Assembly (NCBI GenBank): GCA_034437455.1
Contig: DAOTUB010000061.1
Span: 1 to 6,018, forward strand
Direction: 5' to 3'
Source: DAOTUB01 sp034437455
Lineage (GTDB): Bacteria; Chloroflexota; Anaerolineae; B4-G1
Length of the DNA: 6,018 bases
A program made the position numbers and the translations under genes. The notes beneath the pieces were generated by a model. That model ran no database searches and was not told the origin of the DNA. It was given only the letters and a program-made list of their open reading frames with translations. This document shows positions 1 through 5,285 of the stretch, in pieces (position 1 is the first letter of the stretch; every line of letters begins with the position of its first letter).

Positions 1-193
1 TCCAAAATGAGCCTGTTTGCTCGGAAAACAGCGGATGGAAGAGGTTTTGGGTGAAAATCTGCCCTTCCAAGCTCGTTGTCTGACGAAAACTATCTTGTTT
101 CTCGAAAAAGTGCTGGTTCTGAGATCATATCGTTTTCAGTATGCTGAAAATGAACTGCATAGACCTCAAAAACGGCCGGTTACTAGAAGCACA

Positions 194-199
194 ATTATA
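194..199 (-). promoter_or_regulatory. Possible -10 element on the minus strand
   Basis: The minus strand reads a perfect TATAAT here, followed by TGTGCTTC. At the usual 17-base distance upstream there is only AT-rich sequence with no recognisable TTGACA. If active, it would start a leftward transcript that leaves the window. In AT-rich DNA such a hexamer arises easily, so this is a weak candidate. Confidence 0.2.
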
Positions 200-219
200 G
201 CCGATCTTTGTTAAATCTC

Positions 220-238
220 TTTTAACAGATTGTTAAAA
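220..238. repeat. Perfect AT-rich dyad beyond the end of larC
   Basis: TTTTAACA-GAT-TGTTAAAA is an 8-bp perfect inverted repeat with a 3-base spacer, 42 bases past the larC stop in the direction of transcription. It overlaps a near-direct repeat, TTGTTAAATCT at 208-218 and TTGTTAAAATCT at 230-241. The stem is all A/T except one C-G pair, so it would be a weak transcription terminator. It could equally be a protein-binding site. No function is assigned. Confidence 0.45.
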
Positions 239-279
239 TCTTGTAAAGCCGAGCCGCCGGGTTCGAGATCGCGCTGTGC

Positions 280-1467
280 TCACTGTGGTCCGCTCACTTC
301 GTCACCCTGTTGAGATCGCTCAACGGCACGATAAATCTCGCGTAGGGGAACGTCGTGTTTTTCGGCCAGGAGGCGGCAGTCCTCGTACTCGGGCGCGCTC
401 TTGGTCTCCCCTTGCCCCCAGCAGGCAACCTTGACCCGAACTGCTCCATAGGGCGTCTCGACCGTCTCGACGGAGCGGGCGAGCGCGTGCCGGGTCACCT
501 CGGTCTGGCGCACCCCCAGTGTGGTCGTCTCGGCAAAGAGGATGGCCTTCGCCGTCTCCACGTGCTCCATCGAACAGAGAACGTGTACCATCGTCGCCGG
601 ACGATTCTTTTTCATCTGAATGGGCGAGAGAAAGACGTCCAGCGCGCCGGCCTCAACGAGTCGCCGCATCAGATGATCATAGATCTCGGGATTCATGTCG
701 TCGACGTTCGTCTCCAGCAATACCAGGGTCTCGACGAGCGCGTCGCCGGACGCTGGACGCTCGCCCACCAGGACCCGCAGCACGTTGGGGATAGGCAGGT
801 CGCGCGAGCCAGCTCCATAGCCCACCGATGTCAGGGTCATCGCCGGGATGGAGCCAAAGTCCGCAGCCAGCGCCGTGAGCAGCGCCGCCCCGGTGGGCGT
901 GACCAGTTCCATCTCCAACTCGCTCCCCTTGACCGGAATCCCTTCCAACAACGCCACCGTGGCGGGCGCGGGCAGGGGAATCTGTCCGTGGGCTCCCTGC
1001 GTGAAGCCGCGCCCCAGCGGCAGCGGTGACGCATAGACGCGCGTGATCCCCAGGGCATCCAGCCCCACCAACGCCCCCACGACGTCGACGATCGTATCCA
1101 CGCCGCCCAGCTCGTGCAGGTGTACGCGCTCGGGAGACGAGCCGTGAATCCCGGCCTCCACCTCGCACAGTCGGCGAAAGATCGCCATCGCCTGCTCCTG
1201 CACGGCCGACGGCAGGGCGCTCTCTCTGATGATGCGCTCAATGTCGCTCAAGTGGCGCTCCGGCGCATCATCCTGGACGATCACGTCCACCTTGGTAGCC
1301 TGGAATCCGTTCTTGTCCACGCGGCGACTCTGCAGATCAAAGTCCTTCAGTCGCAGGGCTGCCAACCGCTCGCGCAACGTCGCTTCCTCCAGACCGGCGT
1401 CGAGCAGCGCGCCCAGAATCATGTCGCCGCTGGCGCCGGCGATGCAGTCAAAGTACGCGATCTTCAT
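280..1467 (-). CDS. larC: LarC, nickel-inserting enzyme of nickel-pincer cofactor synthesis
   Basis: This 395-residue protein is LarC, which carries out CTP-dependent nickel insertion (cyclometallation) into the thiolated pyridinium nucleotide, the last step of NPN cofactor assembly. The N-terminus MKIAYFDCIAGASGDM is the family signature. HLHELGG (116-122), GAHGQIPLPAPAT (158-170), ELVTPTGAAL (187-196), ETNVDDMNPE (252-261), KKNRP (286-290), TTLGVR (315-320) and PEYEDC (359-364) are further family-type blocks. Both the N-terminal half and the C-terminal nucleotide-binding half sit in one uninterrupted frame. By contrast, Lactobacillus plantarum encodes LarC1 and LarC2, joined by frameshifting. 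The ATG overlaps the larB stop as ATGA, preceded by AAGGAGG six bases upstream, so the start is secure and translation is coupled to larB. Length matches single-frame LarC proteins. Confidence 0.97.
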   Translation of the reverse strand: MKIAYFDCIAGASGDMILGALLDAGLEEATLRERLAALRLKDFDLQSRRVDKNGFQATKVDVIVQDDAPERHLSDIERIIRESALPSAVQEQAMAIFRRLCEVEAGIHGSSPERVHLHELGGVDTIVDVVGALVGLDALGITRVYASPLPLGRGFTQGAHGQIPLPAPATVALLEGIPVKGSELEMELVTPTGAALLTALAADFGSIPAMTLTSVGYGAGSRDLPIPNVLRVLVGERPASGDALVETLVLLETNVDDMNPEIYDHLMRRLVEAGALDVFLSPIQMKKNRPATMVHVLCSMEHVETAKAILFAETTTLGVRQTEVTRHALARSVETVETPYGAVRVKVACWGQGETKSAPEYEDCRLLAEKHDVPLREIYRAVERSQQGDEVSGPQ

Positions 1468-2240
1468 CCGTTGCCTCCTTGCAGGATTCGAGTGAGGATG
1501 GAATGAGCAAAGATCCCCGCGCCGAATCCGTTGTCAATGTTCACCACCGCAACCCCCGGAGCGCAGGAGTTGAGCATTGCCAACAGCGAGGCGAGGCCCT
1601 GGAAGCTGGCTCCATATCCCACGCTGGTCGGCACGCCGATCACTGGGCACGCCGCCAACCCGGCGACGACGCTCGTCATCGCGCCTTCCATACCGGCGAC
1701 GCTGATGATCACATCGGCGCCAAAGACTCGCTCGCGCTGATCGAGCAAGCGATGGAGGCCAGCCACGCCGACGTCGTAGGCGTGCTCGACGCGGCTGCCA
1801 AAGAATGCCAAGGTCTGCGCGGCCTCCTCCGCCACGGGAATGTCGGCTGTGCCGGCGCAGAGGACCAGGGCGTAGGTTTCATCATCGTCGTGATGTGCAT
1901 CCTCGTCGCGGGCCAGGGTCAACAGGCGCGAGGTGGGATCGTAGTTGGCCTGTGGCAGACGCGCCCGAATGGCGTCGGCCATCGTCTCTGGGGCCCGCGT
2001 TCCCAGGATGCGATCGTGGTATCGCCACAACCGCTTAAATATCGACACGGCCTGCTCGATGGTCTTGTTCTCGCAAAAGACCACCTCAGGCAGCCCCTGA
2101 CGCAGCTCCCGGTGAAGATCCAGCCGGGCGTACCCGAGATCTTCGTACGGGAGGGTGCGCAATCGATCGAGCGCCTCGTCGACGTCGATCTGGCCAGATC
2201 GTAGTTCGTCCAGTAGATTTCTCAATTTCTCAACGTTCAT
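1464..2240 (-). CDS. larB: LarB, NaAD carboxylase/hydrolase of nickel-pincer cofactor synthesis
   Basis: LarB carboxylates the pyridinium ring of nicotinic acid adenine dinucleotide and releases AMP, giving the dicarboxylated mononucleotide used by LarE. The N-terminal 110 residues form the usual helical region. The C-terminal part is a PurE-like domain with GTADIPVAEEA (130-140), GVAGLHRLL (158-166), VAGMEGAM (181-188), GVPTSVGYGASFQG (202-215) and VNIDNGFGAG (233-242). Cys226 in NSCAPG corresponds to the cysteine that forms the covalent substrate adduct in characterised LarB. I start at 2240, giving 258 residues, because GAAGAGGTG lies seven bases upstream; an in-frame ATG at 2258 would add six residues without such a site. 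The start overlaps the end of larE by 11 bases. A short acidic/histidine stretch (DEDAHHDDDE, 112-121) lies at the domain boundary. Confidence 0.96.
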   Translation of the reverse strand: MNVEKLRNLLDELRSGQIDVDEALDRLRTLPYEDLGYARLDLHRELRQGLPEVVFCENKTIEQAVSIFKRLWRYHDRILGTRAPETMADAIRARLPQANYDPTSRLLTLARDEDAHHDDDETYALVLCAGTADIPVAEEAAQTLAFFGSRVEHAYDVGVAGLHRLLDQRERVFGADVIISVAGMEGAMTSVVAGLAACPVIGVPTSVGYGASFQGLASLLAMLNSCAPGVAVVNIDNGFGAGIFAHSILTRILQGGNG

Positions 2241-3036
2241 CGGATAACACCTCTTCATCCATACTGCCCGAGCGAAAACCCACGAGGTCCAACGTGACGT
2301 AGGTATAGCCCAGTTTGCGGAGATTTGTGATGATGGCGGTTCGGTTTGTCAACACCCGCTCGAATTCGGAACCTTCCACCTCAAGGCGCGCGACCTGGTC
2401 GTGGTGGCGCACCCGCAGTTGACCGAATCCCATCCGCCGGAGCAACGCTTCCGCCTGTTCAATCTGCGCCAGGGTCTCTTGGGTGATGGGTGTGCCATAG
2501 GGGATGCGCGACGCGAGACAGGCTGCGGATGGCTTGTCCCAGTTGGGCAACCCCAGGGCGCGAGCTAACCGGCGAATCTCGGCCTTGGTGAGACCAACTT
2601 CCTGTAAAGGGCTGCACACGCCCCGCTCGCGGGCGGCTCGCTGACCGGGCCGGTGTTCGTTCAGATCGTCGGCGTTGGCCCCATCCAGGACGTAATTATA
2701 CCCTTTGCGGCACACATAGTCCAGCAACTGGTCGCACATCGCGCCCTTGCAGATGTAGCAGCGATCCGCAGAGTTGGCCAGATAAGCCGGGTCGGACATC
2801 TCTCGGCCCTCCATAACGACCTGGCGCGCGCCAATCTCACGAGCCAGCGCCTCGGCCTCTTTCCGCTCGTGGGACGGCATCGTTGGAGAGACCACCGTCG
2901 CCGCCAGCGCGTGTTCTCCCAGGCAGTCGTGCGCCAGCTTGAGCAACAGTGTGCTGTCTATGCCTCCCGAGTAGGCGACGACGACGCGCTCCATCGCGCG
3001 CAGGCGCTCTTCCAAATGTCTCTGTGTTTCGTCCAT
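2230..3036 (-). CDS. larE: LarE, ATP-dependent sulfur transferase of nickel-pincer cofactor synthesis
   Basis: LarE adenylates the pyridinium dicarboxylate nucleotide and converts both carboxylates to thiocarboxylates for nickel binding. The N-terminal PP-loop ATP pyrophosphatase domain shows SGGIDST at 23-29. NADDLNEHRPGQRA (121-134), WDKPSAACLASRIPYG (166-181) and the C-terminal LVGFRSGSMDEE (251-262) are typical of the family. Cys173 in AACLASR aligns with Cys176 of the L. plantarum enzyme, which gives up its own sulfur. It is the only cysteine in the C-terminal half, so this looks like the sacrificial type and not the iron-sulfur type; that is inference. Further cysteines cluster at DRCYICKGAMC (91-101). 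The ATG follows AGGAGGAAT, a strong ribosome binding site. Length (268) fits the family. It is the first lar gene of the leftward operon. Confidence 0.97.
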   Translation of the reverse strand: MDETQRHLEERLRAMERVVVAYSGGIDSTLLLKLAHDCLGEHALAATVVSPTMPSHERKEAEALAREIGARQVVMEGREMSDPAYLANSADRCYICKGAMCDQLLDYVCRKGYNYVLDGANADDLNEHRPGQRAARERGVCSPLQEVGLTKAEIRRLARALGLPNWDKPSAACLASRIPYGTPITQETLAQIEQAEALLRRMGFGQLRVRHHDQVARLEVEGSEFERVLTNRTAIITNLRKLGYTYVTLDLVGFRSGSMDEEVLSDER

Positions 3037-3073
3037 ATTCCTCCTGCCAGTCGCGCTAGGCGTGGCATACTTG

Positions 3074-3106
3074 CCGGTTGCTCAACCGGATACGATCCCT
3101 CGTATC
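3074..3106 (-). promoter_or_regulatory. Two abutting dyads between the CPBP gene and larE
   Basis: Just after the stop codon of the CPBP gene the sequence contains GATACGA-TCCC-TCGTATC (3089-3106, 7-bp perfect stem) directly next to CCGGTT-GCTC-AACCGG (3074-3089, 6-bp perfect stem); the two share base 3089. Both have tetraloop-sized spacers and could form tandem RNA hairpins in the 72-base gap before larE. There is no T-run after either on the minus strand, so a standard Rho-independent terminator is unlikely. A processing or stabilising structure, or an operator, is possible. I saw no clear promoter between them and larE. Confidence 0.5.
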
Positions 3107-3108
3107 GC

Positions 3109-3945
3109 TCAATCGCTGATCCAGGTGCAGAGATTCTCCCGCCCCAGGTAACGACGGCCTAACGTCACAATCGCCGCGACTGCCAGCGCCAATCCCACGA
3201 CGTCTTGCATCACCGATATTCCGGCGCGCGCCTCCCACGGATAGGGTAGATTCATCAACCAGTGATACAGGAACACGATGGGAATGCTTCCCTGCGCGCC
3301 ATTGTACACGGTCGTCATCAGCACAGACGTCGCTATCGTTCCCGCGAAGAATCGCAACAGTACGACCACTATCCCGCCCTCGAGCGCCCCCGTCATCACG
3401 CTCGCGACAAAGAACCCGGGTACGTGCCACAGCGCCCAGACAAAACCCAGTATCAGCGCCGATCTCAGGCCACTGTGGCGTCTCTGCAAGAGCGGCAACG
3501 CGAACCCTCGCCAGCCGAACTCCTCGCAAGGGCCTTCCGTTCCCTTCAACAACGCCACGATCAGGAAGGTGTGCAAGGGCGTGGTGGGACGAATCAAGCC
3601 GGGCTGTCCGATCGCCTCCATCAGCGCCGACGAGATCAGGCTGATCGACGGCACGCCCACGATCACTGCGGCGTACCAGCCCCAGGATCCGCTCCAGCGA
3701 ACGATGCGCCTGGCGTAGGCGCGGATGCCGGCCCATCCCCGCGCGATGCCCAGCACGATGAACGCCGAGATGGCCGGCGACCAAATGACCAGGTAGGACA
3801 GGGGAGAGTATTCTTCCAAAGAGACCTCGAAACCCTGAATCCGCGCAGAGAGCAAAAGCCCAATGCCCGGAATGCCCCAGGCGATGCCGAAGGTGAGCAG
3901 GAAGAAAAGAGTAAGGTGTCGGTTTGTCAGCGATTCTTTTTTCAT
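3109..3945 (-). CDS. CPBP-family intramembrane metalloprotease-like protein
   Basis: This is a hydrophobic 278-residue protein of the CPBP/Abi family (type II CAAX prenyl-protease-like glutamyl membrane proteases). Likely membrane spans lie near residues 11-33, 50-68, 89-108, 124-136, 161-181, 190-214 and 246-263. The expected motifs are present in order: EEFGWRGFALPL (141-152, with the paired glutamates and the arginine four residues on), VWALWHVP (169-176), and YHWLMN (227-232). The active site would lie within the membrane. Substrates cannot be predicted. Characterised relatives include CAAX proteases, bacteriocin-immunity proteins and maturation factors. I start at the ATG at 3945, which overlaps the stop of the preceding reading frame as TAATG and has AGGA about ten bases upstream. 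An in-frame ATG at 3978 would add 11 hydrophilic residues that look out of place. It shares strand with the lar genes, but a link to NPN synthesis is not shown. Confidence 0.88.
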   Translation of the reverse strand: MKKESLTNRHLTLFFLLTFGIAWGIPGIGLLLSARIQGFEVSLEEYSPLSYLVIWSPAISAFIVLGIARGWAGIRAYARRIVRWSGSWGWYAAVIVGVPSISLISSALMEAIGQPGLIRPTTPLHTFLIVALLKGTEGPCEEFGWRGFALPLLQRRHSGLRSALILGFVWALWHVPGFFVASVMTGALEGGIVVVLLRFFAGTIATSVLMTTVYNGAQGSIPIVFLYHWLMNLPYPWEARAGISVMQDVVGLALAVAAIVTLGRRYLGRENLCTWISD

Positions 3946-4070
3946 TACGTCGTTATCCTGGCGCTCATCATACTCCATAACTCGTCTTTGTCAAAATCCC
4001 TTCCTGCTTCTTGAGCGTCATAGATCTGGATCAGGTCCAGTTCAAAGCGGTCGCGCACGAGCACGGCTTT
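3945..4070 (-). pseudogene. Orphan C-terminal coding tail ending at TAATG
   Basis: In the frame one step from that of the dehydrogenase, 41 codons read as plausible protein from KAVLVRDRFELDLIQIYDA through EAGRDFDKDELW to a TAA stop. That stop overlaps the CPBP start (TAATG), an arrangement typical of coupled genes, which argues that this is a true gene end and not chance. It has no start codon of its own. It is not a normal C-terminus for a short-chain dehydrogenase, and I do not recognise its family. It is probably the 3' end of a once separate gene now joined to the truncated dehydrogenase at the AAAGC repeat at 4066-4075. Confidence 0.55.
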
Positions 4071-4642
4071 GCTTTGGTAAAGGCGATCACCGCTCCCTTG
4101 GTCGTGGGATAGGCCGGCGATTTGTAAAAGAGTTGCCGGCCGTCGGGCGCGCGGTAGAGTGATTGATCGGGCGCGACGATCCCATAGGTCGAGGCGATGT
4201 TGATGATGCTGCCGCTACCCTGCCGGGCCATCTTGGCTCCGATGAACTGAGAACAGAGAAAGACGCCGGTGACGTTCACCTCGAGCGATTTTTGCCACAG
4301 CTCCAATGGATAGTTTTCGAACTTGGACTGCTCGGCAGCCAGGGCTGGCATCTCGACCATGTCGTTGACCGCCGCGTTATTTACCAACACATCCATGCGG
4401 CCATATTCCAGCAGAACCATGGCGAGCATCGCCTCGATAGCCACTCGCTTTGTTACGTCTGCGCCAACTCCTATCGAACTCGTGGGCAGCTCCTCGGCAA
4501 AGGTCCAGCACTCGTCGTCGTCCAGGTCGCAGACGACCACGTTTGCCCCGGCCTCGGCCAGCGCCCGGCAATGATACCGGCCCAGCAGACCCAGCGCCCC
4601 CGTGACGATGGCTACTTTCCCCTCGAGCGAGAAGAGGTCCAT
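4031..4642 (-). pseudogene. Truncated short-chain dehydrogenase/reductase (surface-sugar type)
   Basis: This frame encodes the first three quarters of a classical SDR. It has the NAD(P)-binding TGALGLLG at 14-21, acidic CDLDDD at 38-43, NNAA at 88-91, catalytic Ser151 in NIAS, and YxxxK as Tyr178/Lys182. From memory, the segment APDQSLYRAPDG and the overall pattern resemble SDRs of the PtmA type, found with nonulosonic-acid or other surface-sugar genes. Normal members run to about 250 residues. Here, after AFTK (190), the frame passes through a tandem AAAGC repeat, gains 13 unrelated residues and stops at 203, so the substrate-binding C-terminal 60 or so residues are missing. Deleting one AAAGC copy would fuse it in frame to the orphan tail (about 230 residues), which still lacks an SDR C-terminus. 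The ATG at 4642 has only a weak GGA upstream. Function is probably lost. Confidence 0.8.
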
Positions 4643-4655
4643 ACGATCCAGACAT

Positions 4656-4769
4656 TCAGACCTTGTTGCGCGCCTGCAACGTCCACAACGTCCCCATCGC
4701 CACCAACGTCGCCACAGCCGATCTGATCATCTCGGCAGAATCTCTGTGAGGCGCCCCATTGGGAGCCAG
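4656..4769 (-). pseudogene. Possible C-terminal remnant of a gene upstream of the dehydrogenase
   Basis: On the minus strand a frame open from about 4769 ends in SAEMIRSAVATLVAMGTLW and TLQARNKV before a TGA at 4656-4658, 13 bases ahead of the dehydrogenase ATG. The last 25 residues look like an amphipathic protein end, and the short spacing to the next start fits an operon. No start codon with a ribosome binding site exists, and upstream the frame is soon closed by a stop. It may be the relic of the gene that preceded the dehydrogenase, but it is short enough to be chance. Confidence 0.3.
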
Positions 4770-4783
4770 ATTCGTCTATACTC

Positions 4784-4799
4784 GAATTGCTTACAATTC
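4784..4799. repeat. Small palindrome GAATTG-CTTA-CAATTC
   Basis: A perfect 6-bp inverted repeat with a 4-base spacer lies in the AT-rich stretch 4770-4835, between the leftward dehydrogenase remnant and the rightward structured element. Its position in a divergent intergenic region suits an operator for either side, but no matching second copy is seen in the window. Confidence 0.3.
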
Positions 4800-4845
4800 C
4801 TTAATAAAACGAAAGCATTCTGTTAACCAAAAGTCGCGCCATCTG

Positions 4846-4854
4846 TGGTATGAT
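4846..4854 (+). promoter_or_regulatory. Extended -10 promoter candidate
   Basis: TGG-TATGAT reads as TGn followed by a one-mismatch -10 hexamer. There is no good -35 at 16-18 bases, as expected for extended -10 promoters. The predicted start would be near 4860-4862, about 15 bases before the large inverted repeat, so a transcript from here would begin with the three-way-junction element. The region just upstream is AT-rich compared with its surroundings. Confidence 0.4.
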
Positions 4855-4874
4855 GTAGCCAACATTCTACCTGC

Positions 4875-4957
4875 TGGAGCTGTCCCATTGGCCGCTGGGC
4901 AGGGCCCCGGCAGCCGCGGGTTCGAGTCCCTCGGCGGCGGCCAATGGGACAGTTCTG
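4875..4957 (+). ncRNA. tRNA-like three-way-junction RNA element without an anticodon arm
   Basis: CTGTCCCATTGGCCGC (4880-4895) pairs perfectly with GCGGCCAATGGGACAG (4937-4952). As RNA the stem extends outward by G-U, A-U, G-C, G-U and U-G pairs to 4875/4957. Inside are a short hairpin, GGGC-AGG-GCCC (4897-4907), and a longer arm, GCCG-C-GGG / CCC-T-CGGC (4913-4935), with one C-U mismatch. That arm's 7-base loop TTCGAGT fits the tRNA T-loop consensus TTCRANY. The 3' side GGCGGCGGCCA even resembles an acceptor end with CCA. There is no anticodon arm, and the outer stem is far longer than a 7-bp acceptor, so it is not a functional standard tRNA. It could be a small regulatory RNA, a 5' leader structure, a mobile palindromic element or a tRNA-derived relic. 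The antisense strand reads PRDSNPRLPG, the kind of peptide that arises opposite T-arms. Confidence 0.6.
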
Positions 4958-5285
4958 TTTTCGTGTTCGCTCTCATAACAGCTGGTCCAAGGGCGATCTG
5001 AACCGGCTGCTGGATGAACACCCAAATGTACGCGAGCGTTATTTTCCATCTCCGGCGAAAGAAGACCCCACCACTCCAGCCGGGGCGCTGGCCGAGATCG
5101 TCGAAGGACTGCTCGCCATTATGGGTTTCACCTGTCACGAGCGTCAAGTCACCGCCGAGCGCGTGCGGCTGCTCTGTAGCACAAAAGAGACGTTTACCCG
5201 TCCCGTGCTTGTCATGTGTAAGGAGGGCGCGATAGAACGGGGCGATGCGGAAGCGTTGATTGACGAGGTGAAGGCTGAGCATATT
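4944..5285 (+). pseudogene. Start-less remnant resembling a restriction-endonuclease-like domain
   Basis: From about codon 14 (near 4983) this frame reads as real soluble protein: SKGDLNRLLDEHPNVRERYF, then AGALAEIVEGLLAIMGF (47-62), then RPVLVMCKEGAIERGDAEAL (86-105), and it loses protein character after EVKAEHI (114). The order of helix, small-Gly-Phe and a beta strand VLVMCKEG, with a possible catalytic-type lysine, recalls Mrr-like or other PD-(D/E)XK nuclease folds. That is a weak shape-based guess. The frame runs on to 5540 but is unlike protein there. The only early ATG (4944) lies inside the right arm of the structured RNA stem and lacks a ribosome binding site, so the 5' end looks lost or displaced. 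The next frame (5272-5403) may carry its continuation after a frameshift. Confidence 0.45.

Larger units (their letters stand above)
1..279. other. AT-rich intergenic region downstream of larC, no supported gene
   Basis: This stretch is clearly poorer in GC than the flanking genes. A 65-codon frame at 17-214 on the plus strand has no ribosome binding site and reads like non-coding sequence, and I found no good minus-strand frame. It holds small dyads: CTGTTT/AAACAG at 13-31; TTTTCAG-TATG-CTGAAAA at 133-150, extendable by a C-G and a G-T pair; and TTTTAACA-GAT-TGTTAAAA at 220-238. A perfect TATAAT lies on the minus strand at 194-199 without a convincing -35. It follows the end of the leftward lar operon, so it probably carries the operon's 3' untranslated region and perhaps signals for whatever lies to the left. 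Confidence 0.6.

Noticed and set aside
17..214. 65-codon plus-strand frame at the left edge
   Set aside because: It has no ribosome binding site, lies in AT-rich DNA with hairpins, and shows no recognisable protein pattern.
250..272. Second T-loop-like GGGTTCGAG after larC
   Set aside because: GCCGCCGGGTTCGAGATCGCG shares nine bases with the 4918 element but has no closing CCC stem or outer inverted repeat, so it is probably coincidence.
355..1029. Long plus-strand frames opposite larC and larB
   Set aside because: They are shadows of well-supported genes, with arginine-rich, non-protein-like composition typical of antisense frames in GC-rich DNA.
3056..3784. Minus-strand 242-codon frame overlapping the CPBP gene
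   Set aside because: It has Arg/Gly-rich composition without motifs, while the other frame shows complete CPBP motifs and membrane spans.
4377..4655. Alternative start ATG at 4655 just upstream of the dehydrogenase
   Set aside because: The ATG of TGAATG is out of frame with the SDR and gives Gly/Arg-rich sequence without motifs.
4869..4943. A complete tRNA ending in GGCGGCGGCCA
   Set aside because: The last bases look like an acceptor end with CCA and the T-loop is good, but no matching 5' acceptor strand, D-loop or anticodon arm lies at the required distance.
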